Below are positions 13,098 through 24,229 of a stretch of 64,000 nt of DNA, piece after piece. The stretch comes from Gelatoporia subvermispora B (Eukaryota > Basidiomycota > Agaricomycetes > Polyporales > Gelatoporiaceae). Both the position numbers and the translations under genes were made by a program. Position 1 is the stretch's first letter, and every line of letters starts with the position of its first letter. The DNA lies in NCBI GenBank assembly GCA_000320605.2, contig KB445796.1, positions 712,926 through 776,925 on the forward strand, given 5' to 3'. Below the pieces are notes generated by a model, which saw only the letters and a list, made by a program, of their open reading frames with translations, did not search any database and was not told the DNA's origin.

Positions 13098-13914
13098 AAG
13101 GAGTCTGAAGAGGATTCAGAAGCTGCTTAGTCTAGCTGTAGACTCTATCCTCACATACAATCACATTGTCCAGGCCATTGCAAGACTCATAAATACTCAG
13201 GCAGGGGGGACAAGGTCGGAGCCAGTATGTTCAATATATTTAATATTACATCAATATAATCCTTTCCTCTCTCTTCATAATACTGGCACATTCGGGAGAC
13301 TCAGATTTTCAGACTTTAAACTCTGTATGTCCAGATTGAATTCCAGTTATTAGTATATTATATTAGATTCTTGCCTCCAACAGTAATGTTTCTACATATT
13401 TTCCCTGCCAGGGGGTGTTCTGATTATACTCACACTATGCACATGTATTGGACACTTGAAACGTCCTAGCATAAGATAGTCTGTATGTGCCCTGCAAAAT
13501 ATAGCTTGAACAATTTTGTATGTCCCTTTCTGGCAAATTTCTTATATTTTGTACATGTGCTCAATGTGCCCTCACAGAGTAAATACTGCACACACTAGAA
13601 ATATGTGTAACTGTGTACACAAATTGTGCTGATTTGGTTCATGCTACACACAAACTATCATTACCATGTGTGATAACACAATGCACATAATGTGTGCATT
13701 TGGTATAGACTCTGTCATGTCCCTAGCATGTTCCGTGCATGCTCATGTCTGAGTACTCATGATAGTTTTGCACGCTTTACTTAGCATGTCCCAGGCTAGG
13801 ACATTGGGGTATGCCCACAGTGAGATAATATGACCCATATTATGGTGCTAGATTACATATAATATGGTCAATGATATGTATAATGAAATAGTGTGGCTTA
13901 CATTGTAAAGCTAT

Positions 13915-14442
13915 NNNNNNNNNNNNNNNNNNNNNNNNNNNNNNNNNNNNNNNNNNNNNNNNNNNNNNNNNNNNNNNNNNNNNNNNNNNNNNNNNNNNNN
14001 NNNNNNNNNNNNNNNNNNNNNNNNNNNNNNNNNNNNNNNNNNNNNNNNNNNNNNNNNNNNNNNNNNNNNNNNNNNNNNNNNNNNNNNNNNNNNNNNNNNN
14101 NNNNNNNNNNNNNNNNNNNNNNNNNNNNNNNNNNNNNNNNNNNNNNNNNNNNNNNNNNNNNNNNNNNNNNNNNNNNNNNNNNNNNNNNNNNNNNNNNNNN
14201 NNNNNNNNNNNNNNNNNNNNNNNNNNNNNNNNNNNNNNNNNNNNNNNNNNNNNNNNNNNNNNNNNNNNNNNNNNNNNNNNNNNNNNNNNNNNNNNNNNNN
14301 NNNNNNNNNNNNNNNNNNNNNNNNNNNNNNNNNNNNNNNNNNNNNNNNNNNNNNNNNNNNNNNNNNNNNNNNNNNNNNNNNNNNNNNNNNNNNNNNNNNN
14401 NNNNNNNNNNNNNNNNNNNNNNNNNNNNNNNNNNNNNNNNNN
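13915..14442. other. assembly gap (528 Ns)
   Basis: A run of 528 unknown bases. Both sides carry related AT-rich sequence containing a TGTGNNTCACATTGT-like motif, so the gap most likely spans a repeat that was not resolved. Frames that read through the Ns are meaningless. Confidence 0.98.
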
Positions 14443-14449
14443 ATTTACA

Positions 14450-14660
14450 ATATCATAATGTGCCTCACATTGTAGCAAACTGTTGATATTATGTGAGTCA
14501 CATTGTTGTCACTAACCATATCCCTAAACCTACCCTAGGTTAGGTTAGCTTCAATGTGAGTCATGTTATAATCACTAACCTTACCCTAGGTAAGATTAAC
14601 CATGAAACCTAGAGCAAAGCTAGAGTACTAGACCTAGAATGCTAAACCTAGGTAACTATA
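14450..14660. repeat. repeated palindromic motif and CCTAGG-type repeats beside the gap
   Basis: The near-palindrome ATGTGNNTCACAT occurs at about 14458-14470 and 14492-14504, with a degenerate third copy near 14554. Each is followed by related sequence including CTAACC and ACCCTAGGTWAG (about 14532 and 14581). The left side of the gap has a similar GTGTGGCTTACATTGT. The pattern suggests a short tandem or dispersed repeat of about 50-60 bp that extends into the gap. Confidence 0.5.
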
Positions 14661-15160
14661 TCTAAATATTAGGTTTAGCGTATTATTTAGCCTAGCCTAT
14701 TTGACTAGTAATTTCTGGCATTATTTCTATATAGTAGTGGCAAAACTCTAGCTAGGATTATATACTACTTAAAGCATATGTTGTTATCCACAAATTAGTC
14801 TTACTAGATATAAGCCTGTACACGGCTGTGAATCTTGTGAAAAGCTTAAACCAAAGACAGATATAGCATAGTATATATTTAATGGAAAAATTCTTGCACA
14901 GGATTTTACACTGATATAATTAAGTAATAGACCAAGATACCAGATTCTACGCAACCGTGACAAGGTCTCAATAAACGGCTGTTCACGGATAACAATCACT
15001 CCTACATAATCCCAGGCAGATGTGGATGCTGCTAACAATGTGTCTAGGTATGTATATAATTTGACCAGTCCCCACATTCACACACTTATATCAAATGTAT
15101 ACAAATTGAGGTCATCATTAATTAAAATACATTGCTGGCGATGTCAAATGGCAGCAGCCA

Positions 15161-15475
15161 CAGTAGATACATTGTTAACATTGCGGCACATGTTTTCTGA
15201 ATAATTTCCCCAGATAAACCACGGAGTTAACCATTCATTTCCCACAATTTACTCATTATTTATATGGTAGAAACATGTCCTCATGCTCGCGGTGTACTAG
15301 TTGTAGTGGGAAAAGGCAGTAATCACAGTGGATACATTATTAACATTGCGGCACATGTTTCCAAACGATTTTCCCGGATAAATCATGGAGTCAACTCTTC
15401 ATTTCTCATGACTTACTCAAAATTTACACGGTGGAAACTTGTCCCCATGCCCGCAGTGTAAGTAGCTAAAACATA
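15161..15475. repeat. imperfect tandem duplication, 165-bp period
   Basis: The segment starting CAGTAGATACATTGTTAACA at 15161 recurs at 15326 as CAGTGGATACATTATTAACA. The two copies continue to match through GCGGCACATGTTT, GATAAAYCA and GGTRGAAAC, about 165 bp each. The array ends about 275 bp before the eIF3c start codon, so it could lie in its upstream region. No coding capacity is seen. Confidence 0.75.
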
Positions 15476-15747
15476 AACAGTCTCCGCTTCAAGATCCGAT
15501 TATATCTGGTCACGGGGTCACGACTGTACAAGCCGACGGTGGAATCCTACGGTATAATCGGAGATTGAAACTGAGATAAAACTGGGGAGGAGTCTAGTGC
15601 AGGCGTCGGGCGTTCTGAAGGGGCAAACTCAAATTTTGGCGTGACTTGGACGCCATCGGCACCGTCTTCGTCACTCTCTGCCTCATCGGCTGGTCCTTCC
15701 TCTGTGTCCCTCTGGTCCTGGAATCATAAACACGCATCTTTTTAGCT

Positions 15748-18697
15748 ATGTCACGATTCTTCAGACAAGCTGGTGACTCCGACAGTGAGTCTGAGTCCTC
15801 GGAGGAGGAGCTCATGTCGAGCGAGGACGAAGCCCCCAAGCCCGCTGCCGCAAAGCCTGCCATGTCGCGGTTCCTCCGCACAGATGGCGACTCTAGTGAT
15901 TCTGAATCCGAAAGCGAGTCGGAGGAAGAGAGCGAGATGAGCGGAGAAGATGCAGAGAAAGACCAGCAACAAAAGCGTTCTCGTTTCTTGCGCACTGGCT
16001 CGGACGAGAGCGAGAGCGAGGATGAAGATGTCAAGCGCGTGGTCAAGAGCGCGAAAGATAAGCGTCTTGAGGAGATGGAGGCAACGGGAAAGGTCATGGA
16101 TAATGCGCTCAAAATCAATGACTGGGTAGCCATATCGAACGGTACGTGTTGTCAGCTCTTCCTGTGGCCTAGTGTTGACTAGAGTAACAAATGGCTTGCA
16201 TAGAATTCGACAAACTCGTGCGCATGGTCCAGCGCCAGCAAAACGTAGCGGAACCAGTGCCATCTTTCTACATTCGTACTCTCGTGAATCTCGAAGCGGC
16301 GCTGAACAGCGCTGTTGCGAAAGAGAAGGAGGCGCGCAAGAAGATGAATGCAAGCAATGCCCGCGCTCTCAGCGCGATGAAACAGAAGGTCAAGAAGGTC
16401 ACGAAGGAACATGAAACGGACATCAAGCGCTTCCAGGCGGTACGTTTACCATTGATTCGTCGGTACTGGCCTAACGTGCAGTAGGACCCCGAGGCCTTCG
16501 AGCGTGAATGGCAGGCGACAGTGGCTCCGGAGACCGCTACCCCTGCTGCGAAGCCTAAAAAGGTGAAGCGAACGGAGGGTGAAGAGGAAGAGGAAGAGGA
16601 CGAGTTCACAACGGTGGGCAAAGGTGGCAAGGCCATTCAGTTCACATCAGAGGGTATCTTCAAGAACCTACAGATGGTTCAGGAGGCTCGTGGCAAAAAG
16701 GTATATATCTCATACTCTTCGCTTCCCGCTACGCCGTCATGTTGATGGGTTTGCAGAACACCGACCGTGCGGAGCAAATACATATACTCGAGAAGCTGCT
16801 CGAGGTAGCAGTGACAGTGTACCAACGCATCCGGGTGTTGCTCGCCCTTGTCTCGTCACGCTTTGACTACAACTCCTCTGTTGCAACTCACATGCCTGTC
16901 GATCTCTGGGTATCTGCGCAGCGTGAAGTTGATCAACTCATCGCTATTGTTGCGGAGAACCCCGCATTCATCATTCAAGAAATCACGGATGACTACGACG
17001 AACTCGAAGAGCGCTCCCCAGAGACCGAAAAGGATGGTATCGTCCGCATCCGCGGAAGTATCATCAGTTTCGTTGACCGCCTGGACGACGAATTCACGAA
17101 GAGTCTGCAAAACATCGACCCCCACGGCACAGAGTATGTGGAGCGGCTGAAAGATGAGAAGGGTCTTTACTGCACGATCTGCCGAGCTCAAGCACTCTAC
17201 GAGCAATACAAGCAAGAGGAGCCGCTTGGACGAGTCATCATGCGCCGCTTGGAGCACATTTACTCAAAGGTATGATTTCATTTCGGCCTCTCGATATAGC
17301 ACTTACGTCTAATAACGTCTAGCCCGATGCCGTTGTTCATGCCCTCGAGGCCGCCGTTGTGTCCGCGGATGTAAAGCCGTCAATTACGCTGCCTTCAGAT
17401 GGCAAGACCTCCACGCTGATTCATTCCCTCTGCGTACACCTCTACAAGTCCGATAACTCCTTCTTGAGGACTCGTGCAATGCTCTCGCATATCTACCACT
17501 ACGCTCTACACAATGACTTCCATACCGCGCGAGACATGTTCCTTATGTCTCACCTCCAGGAGTCGATCTACTCCGCGGATGTTGCAACGCAAATCCTTTA
17601 CAACCGCACTGTCGTCCAGCTCGGGCTGAGCGCCTTCCGCTGCGGTCTGATCAAGGAAGCTCAGGCGACTTTGCAGGATATCTTCTCGACGCAGCGTGTC
17701 AAAGAGCTACTTGCTCAAGGCGTGCATCAGCAACGGTACCAAGTGCTATCACCGGAGCAGGAGAAGGCGGAGCGCCAGCGCCAACTGCCGTTCCATATGC
17801 ATATCAACACGGAGCTTTTGGAGGCTGCGTTCTTGGTGTCGAGTATGCTTGTCGAGATCCCCCTTCTCGCGAGTATTGACAACGAGGAGCAGCGGCGAAA
17901 GACCATCTCAAAGCCGTTCCGCCGCTTGCTCGATTTCGCTGACCGCCAGGTGTTTACGGGACCTCCGGAGAGCACTCGCGACCACATCATGCAAGCAAGT
18001 AAAGCGCTGCAGAATGGTGAATGGGAAAAGTGCCGTGACCTCATCCAAAGCATCAAGATTTGGAGCTTGATGCCTGAGGCTGCGTCTGTGAAGGAGATGC
18101 TTGCTAAGTGAGTAGCGCTAGTTTTCTTCCGCTGAAGCCAGGTCTGATCACATCACATCAGGCGCATACAGGAAGAGGGGCTGCGCACCTATCTATTCAC
18201 CTACGCTCCCCACTACAGCACCTTATCGCTTTCGCTCTTGTCTCGCACGTTCTCGCTGCCGCTGCGCACCGTTACCTCCGTTGTCTCCAAGATGATCTGG
18301 AACGAGGAGCTTCCTGCTTCTCTTGACCAGTCCGCCGGGGTTTTGGTGTTCCAGCGTATTGAACTCAGCCGCCCTCAGCAGCTCGCGCAAATCCTCGCCG
18401 ACAAGGTTAACAACATGGTTGAGCAGAACGAGAAGGCGCTCGATAACAAGCTGGGAGTCTCAACGGGATGGAGTGACCGTGCGGACGGCGCGAAGGGCGA
18501 CAAGCGGGGTGAGCAGACCCAAGAGCGGAGAGGGCGTGGCGAGAGGAACCGGGGCGGTGTTCGTGGTAAGTCTTCGTCGTCGCTTGTTCAATGAGTGGCT
18601 TCTGATATCTTTAACAGGTGGAGCCAGGGGTGGCAGGGGTGCACGGTTTGCGCAAGGTCTCGGGTCACAAATGGCCGGTACTCAGAGGGCTCGGTGA
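15748..18697 (+). CDS. NIP1: translation initiation factor eIF3 subunit c
   Basis: Seven exons: 15748-16141, 16204-16439, 16485-16700, 16757-17269, 17323-18107, 18162-18565 and 18618-18697, giving 875 aa, the usual size for eIF3c. The acidic N-terminus repeats an SRFLR-plus-DSESE module three times; in the family this end contacts eIF1/eIF5. The N-terminal eIF3c domain runs through [14 protein letters not shown] and the region around [19 protein letters not shown]-terminal PCI domain ([18 protein letters not shown]) holds the eIF3 core together, and the tail is Arg/Gly-rich ([18 protein letters not shown]). eIF3c is a core subunit of the factor that brings mRNA and initiator tRNA to the 40S subunit in the cytoplasm. 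Donors and acceptors are canonical and all junctions keep frame. It converges on the eIF2B-gamma gene with 143 bp between stops. Identification is very sure. Confidence 0.95.
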
Positions 18698-18840
18698 TTG
18701 TGCCTCTATGAGCTGTTTTTATGCTGTGAATATTCTTTTGTCTCGCCTCGTCCGAATGCTATCGGGACTTTATGTCTGATTTCGTGATATTTTGTGCGAC
18801 ATCTACCAGCCACATACGCGTATTCTGCGAACTTAGATGT

Positions 18841-20771
18841 TTACTCGCTCTCGTCATCTTCTGAATCCTCATCCTCATCCTCTTCGCTAGTACCAGGATC
18901 CGCAGTCCAGTCAGAAACGTCCAACTTGTCATTCCTGAACGACTCTGGAACAAGTTGAGTCAATTTGCCTAGTGAGGGACTGCGGACAGCGTACCTCCGA
19001 TGCCGACTTCGTAACCTGCCTGAGTCACGCATTTTGACAGCTCCGCTTTCTCTCCTATTTTGGTATTCGCGCCAAGGATGCATCCATCCAATTTGGCTCT
19101 AAACATGCAGGCAGCATATGTCAATACTTGTTTACATTCAGAAGTGATGAGCACTAACCCGTCGTTGATCACACAGTGGTCCAGTATAACACACCCTACG
19201 ATCTTCGCCATCTTGCCGATGACACAATGCTTGCCAATGACGGATTTCTTTATGCTAGCACGTTCGTCTACGCGAGTCGAGCGACCTATCAATGAGTCGG
19301 ATGATATCTGCGCCTTGTGGTCAATGAGCACTCGGTTCTCGGGGTCGCTGGGTAACGTATATGTGGTCTGCGACAGGAACTTGGGGGGCCGTCAGACCGG
19401 CTCAGAGAATGACGGTGGATGCGTACGTGTCTGTTGAGCTCCAAATAGGCGTGGAGATTGTTGGCACGCGCAGCGTATCCTGCAGAACCCTCGTGCACAA
19501 GAAGTCCGACTCTCAGGCTGGCCGGCGCATCCTCTCCCTCGTCCTCATCGACCGGCGAGGGAACTACAGACCGCATTTGCTCCTCGTTCTGCCCTTCATC
19601 CGCCGGGAGATTCGATGACAGCCGCTGTGGCCGGTCGTCGAGCGGCTTGGTGTGCAAAGTGGAATGCCTTATCGCAAGACCCTGCGATGCCGCGTTTGTA
19701 ATAGGATTAAGGACTAGCAATTTTACCATGTCAGCGACGCAACTTGTATAATATGCTGCGTCAACTTACCAGCAGCATACTTCTCCTGCCTGGTGCGCTG
19801 ATACTGCGGTTTGCATAGCCAAGGAACAAACTCTTCTCGTATCGAGTCAAAGCGCGATTTTCGGTGCAATGCATCCAGGACATGTCTTCTGCAGACGTAG
19901 ATATGCGAATCCAGGAGGCTTGCGGATAGCCGAGCTCGTGGGTACCTGAAGCGAGAGTTACCGTCAGGTGTCCGGGGTTCTAGGCATGAGCTGAGAGCCG
20001 AGAGGCGCACTTGGAGAGAAGACTCATTCGCAATTCAATTTCTTCGCCATTTTTATCTACATCGTCTGGTGTATCGACGTATAAGAGTGTCCCTGACCGT
20101 TCGTCCCAAACGATGGGGACTGGCGTCGGGAGCGGTCCCCATTCGTCGGAGGCGGTGGACTTCTCGGCCTTGTGAGCCTCGTAGAAGCATGCGGTCGCTA
20201 TTGCTCCGTCATAAGTCGCCTCTGTCCTGAACTTGTTCAAGATCTGCGTGAGCGTCAGGGAAGGCGGGGGGACAAAGTCGCAAGGTAGTAGAACAAAGTC
20301 CTGCTGTATTCGCGACGCGAAATGCCGTAGGATCGCGCATGTGCCCACGCTGAGTTCTTGAGACTCCTCGTATGGCTGAAGGTCTATACGAAGTGAGGGG
20401 AACGACGCAGAGGAATCGGAATTGATATAGTGGGACAATGCGGCGCGATGGGTAGCCGGGCAGATTAGAAGAACATCTGCATCGCGTGTCAGCACACGGG
20501 CATTTGAGACATGAGAAAAGGGCATACCTCTGATTCCAGACTGCTCTATCCATGTAAGGACGTACTCAATCATGGGCTTGTTCGCGATCGGCAGTAGAGG
20601 CTTTGGGCATGGCTCGTCTCCATGGTTGCTCGTCAGCGGGAGTAACCTGGGGTACAATTAGCACACCAGACGGGTTGCATGTACGAATACTTGCTCGTTA
20701 CCAAAGCCCGAAAGAAGGACGACCGAGAATTCGCGGACGGCGAGCTGAGTAGATGACTCGTCAAAGTCCAT
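18841..20771 (-). CDS. GCD1: translation initiation factor eIF2B subunit gamma
   Basis: Eight exons on the minus strand: 20771-20695, 20646-20528, 20476-20011, 19945-19770, 19713-19427, 19379-19159, 19098-18995 and 18944-18841, giving 517 aa. The N-terminus is a nucleotidyltransferase-like domain (ELLPLTSNHGD, PKPLLPIANKPMIEYVLTW, then VLLICPATHRAALSHYI). From about residue 385 there are left-handed beta-helix hexapeptide repeats (SVIGKHCVIGKMAKIVGCVI, LDGCILGANTKIGEKAEL). The tail is acidic. With the epsilon subunit it forms the catalytic half of the GDP-exchange factor for eIF2. The first intron (20694-20647) uses a GC donor, GCAAGT; only this choice keeps the conserved GFGNELLPLTS join. 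The start is the first ATG before the domain. It diverges from the downstream kinase gene across 375 bp. Confidence 0.92.
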
Positions 20772-21146
20772 GTCTAAGACGAATTTCCCGATTGGGAGCG
20801 CGTCTTGGAGGGCTTAGCCGGAGAATAACGCGCGTAATTAATGCCGGTCAACGCCGAGTTAATTTTTATTATTGGCTTGTAGCGTCCAGGAAAGGGAAGA
20901 TGGGATAGCATAGGATGACTTCCTTTTTGGATGTGCTTGTTGGTCGTCTGCTCGAGGCAGCGGCAGCGGCACCCTCTCTGACCTGATACTCATGTCTGTT
21001 TCACCTTGCACCGCAAACGACTCATCTTGAACACTGTCTCATGAATGTCTTGACCTTGGCTTTGGACTCTGTCTTCCTTTTCCATCCCCGGTTCACTGCG
21101 CGGTGTCAGAACGGTACTTCTCGCCATTTAGTCTCTTGCCTGTGCG
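20772..21146. promoter_or_regulatory. shared divergent promoter region
   Basis: 375 bp separate the start codons of eIF2B-gamma (-) and the Ste20-like kinase (+), so both promoters must lie here. The kinase side holds pyrimidine-rich tracts (TTGACCTTGGCTTTGGACTC, CTGTCTTCCTTTTCC) common before fungal start codons. No clear TATA box is seen. Confidence 0.6.
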
Positions 21147-24100
21147 ATGGCCCCGCCGTCCGTCCATCAACTGTATAGGCGCCTCGAAACCGTCGGCAAA
21201 GGAGCTTATGGTTCTGTACATAAAGGTCTACACATTCCTACCGGGAATGTCGTAGCGCTAAAGATTATCAACTTGGACACCGAGGACGACGATGTCGGCG
21301 ACATTCAGCGGGAGGTGGCACTCCTGTCCCAGCTACGTGATGCACCAAACGTCACTCAGTACTTTGGCTGCTATCTGGATGGTCCACGGGTGTGGATCGT
21401 TATGGAGTATGCACAGGGCGGCAGCGTTCGGACGCTCATGAAGGCTTGCAAGGATGGAGTTGTGGAAGAAAAATACGTATCTGTGATTACCCGGGAGGTG
21501 CTCACAGGTCTGAGCTACCTCCACAAATCCAACATCATTCATCGTGACCTCAAGGCCGCCAACATACTCATCACAGCTGTCGGTAAAGTCATGATCTGTG
21601 ACTTTGGTGTCTCCGCTCTTCTGGTCACCGCCTCCAGTAAGCGGAATACTCTCGTCGGAACTCCTCACTGGATGGCACCGGAAGTCGCACATGCATCCGC
21701 GTACGACACGAAGGCCGATATCTGGAGTCTTGGTATCATGATATACGAGATGATCAAGGGAAGCGCCCCGAATTCGCACGTCCTTGATCAGGCCAAGCTA
21801 TTACAGCTCATTCCAAGGATGAAGCCGCCACGGTTACTCGAAGGAGAGGGGAGTAAAGAGCTTCGGGAGTTCGTTTCCCAGTGCTTGCGAGAATCTCCGG
21901 GCGATGTGCGTAGTTGCTGCATGGGTTGTATTGCGAGGAATGCTGATGCGCCATGTAGCGGCTCCCAGCGGATGAGCTGTCCAAAACCAAGTGGATCAAG
22001 TTGGTGGCAAAGACACCCGTCACTCTACTCAAAGATCTCATTCTTCGGTATGACGCCTGGATTCAGGGTGGGGGCACTAGGACTAGCGTAGCGGAACCTC
22101 TTGCCTGGGAAGAGGAGGAGGCCAGAGAGTGCGCTATTCATTATTGCATATAGAGGTTTCACATACTCACCAATGACGCAGTTTTGATCCCCCCGATGAG
22201 TTAGAATATGACAACCCCTGGGAGTTTGACACAGTGAAGAGCCAACAGTCTACCGAAAGCTCAGGAGGCAGCGACGAACTAGATCTTCTCGAAGACGACT
22301 TCTCTGCACATGCAACTGTTCGACCACCAGCGACGTCGAAAGTGCCCGCTACTTTGCGTATGTTGTTTGAGGATGATGTGGTGCCGGCAGAACTCTTCCG
22401 AATACCTGCGTTGCAACCACCACAAAGTGACGGACCTACTAGCGCTAACATGTCCAGTTCCCCTCTACCCCGATCACCAGCGAGAGCCCGAAGTCCCATG
22501 AGGATGCAACGAAACGGCGACGCTAATGGCGATGGGCCTTATACTGCGAAACAATCAAACTTCGTGTTTCCTCCTCGATCAGTTACACCGCATGGCAAAT
22601 CCAAGCTCTCACCCAGCGATGCTCACAATAACGACGCCGACGATCATCTGCCTTCGCCTGTTGAACGCAGGAGGGAACGTCTACCGCCGCTCGGTCCTGG
22701 AATCCCTCTCGGTCCTCCACCCAGCCTGCTTCCCTCTGGCGGGAACCTTGAAATCGGCACCAGCTCCACAAGTTCTGCAACCCAGCGACCGAATCCGAGC
22801 TATCGCGAAGTACGCTCGAGTCGCGGAGTTCCAGATATAGAGATCCCACATTTCACAGATGAGTTGACATCAGGCACACCGACGGGCCTACCCACTCCAC
22901 CCATCGTGTTCTCGTCCTCATCTCCTGACCAGCCCATCCCATCCACGCGACCGTTGGTAACGCGGAAGCGGTCTCAAAGCACTGCTGCAGCACCGCCACA
23001 ACGACGTCGAAATCCAGAACCTCGCCTGGATTTCCAGTTCCCCCCGCCCTCAGATCCACCCACGAAGGAGAGCCCGTCGCGTGATACGCTGCCCACGTTC
23101 GAATCACCAAGCGGGCATAAGCGTACATCGCAAAGTCAAGCCAGCATCTCTACAGTGGCCACAACCTCATCTGGGACGCATCAAGTAACGCAGAGCCTCG
23201 ATGCTTCCGTCCTGCCACGGCGCCTGCCATCTCCTGGTGGGTCTCTACCAACGGCTCCGCCTATCACTCGTGCACGCTCTGCAACTGCAGTCCCTGAGTC
23301 GCCGCCCCTAAGCGCAGGTTTCACTGGTTTCAACCTCGCTTCTAGACCAGTTGTCCGGAAGCCGAGTTTGAACCGCTTAGCTTCTGTGGCTGTCATGGAG
23401 AATGTGTACGCGACATCGACACCTACGAAGCCCCTGAAAGATGTCTTGAAGGTAGCTCAGTCTTTGACAACATCAGGAGCCTTCTATACTGATTGGACTT
23501 TTTTGACAGGTCCCGGCACTCACTTCCGAGCACAAGTTAGGCATTTCCGACCTGTTGCCCCCATCTCCTTCTGTCTTGCACCAACCATCCAAGTCGTCGT
23601 TCTCGACGAACGATAGCGGATACAGCTCCCGCACCTTGCCTCTTGCCAATTCTGCAGCATCCTCATCTACCACATCCCTCTCATCCATGTCGTCACAATG
23701 GAACCAATCCATTACAGATCTACGTGCGATAGCATCCGATTCCTCTCCTTTACACGTACCATCACATTCAAGGTCTCATTCCCTTGCACACTCCCACTCG
23801 ACACTACCTCTACCTCATAGCGCCCTCCCTGGACCCTCGATACGACCACTAGACTTTGGTTCGCTCATGTTCTCTCACGATGCTACTCATGCCGAGCTCG
23901 GACGGACTGTGGATGAGCTATCTCAGTGGTTGTCAGTGGTGGAGAACGGCTTGACACAGCTGCTGGACGTCGATAAGCGAGACACGATCGCCGAAGAACG
24001 GGAACAGGAAGAAGCGACAGGTGAATCGTCTGATAGAGAACCTGCCCCCGATCTCGAAACGCCCCCGAGTTCGTTTCCAGCGCTGGCCGCGGATCACTAG
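21147..24100 (+). CDS. Ste20/germinal-centre kinase of the Kic1/Nak1 type
   Basis: Four exons: 21147-21905, 21959-22128, 22182-23451 and 23510-24100, giving 929 aa. The kinase domain is at about residues 10-270: Gly-loop VGKGAYGSVHKG, Lys39 in VALKII, HRDLKAANIL with Asp134, DFG at 152-154, GTPHWMAPE ending at 179. All catalytic residues are present. A short segment (LAWEEEEARD, NPWEFDTVK) follows, then a long Ser/Pro-rich disordered region and a C-terminal helical piece (LGRTVDELSQWLSVVENGL). The layout fits Kic1/Nak1, the GCK that works with Mob2-Cbk1/Orb6 in the cell-polarity (RAM/MOR) pathway at the cortex. A Don3/Sps1-like assignment is less likely given the long tail. It converges on APS kinase with 129 bp between stops. 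Confidence 0.88.
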
Positions 24101-24229
24101 CCTCAGTTTCCATCTAATATGTAATGACCAGTTCGTGCTGCAGACACTCTAATAGCATGTATATTGTAGTCGCAATCTATATCGTATCTCACATGCAGCA
24201 GGTAGGGAAATTAAAATACAACAATGCGT

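Larger units (their letters stand above)
6190..13914. other. AT-rich, CpG-poor gene desert
   Basis: Nearly 8 kb with much lower GC than the rest of the window and very few CpG dinucleotides; for example, only one CG is seen between 11341 and 11880. No ORF exceeds about 110 codons and none has a recognised domain. Short ORFs at 6845-7072, 7346-7663, 7923-8186, 10325-10645 and 11901-12104 (+) have protein-like composition in places (for example VASQLDDKKLQELQHLENKY in the third). They could be exon relics of an old gene or transposon. I see no terminal repeats or target-site duplications. Confidence 0.6.

Noticed and set aside
13840..14486. Long ORFs on both strands around 13.9-14.5 kb
   Set aside because: They read through the run of Ns and have no real sequence content.
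23181..24113. Minus-strand ORFs opposite the Ste20-like kinase tail
   Set aside because: They are shadows; the plus-strand frame continues through a canonical intron to a stop at 24100.
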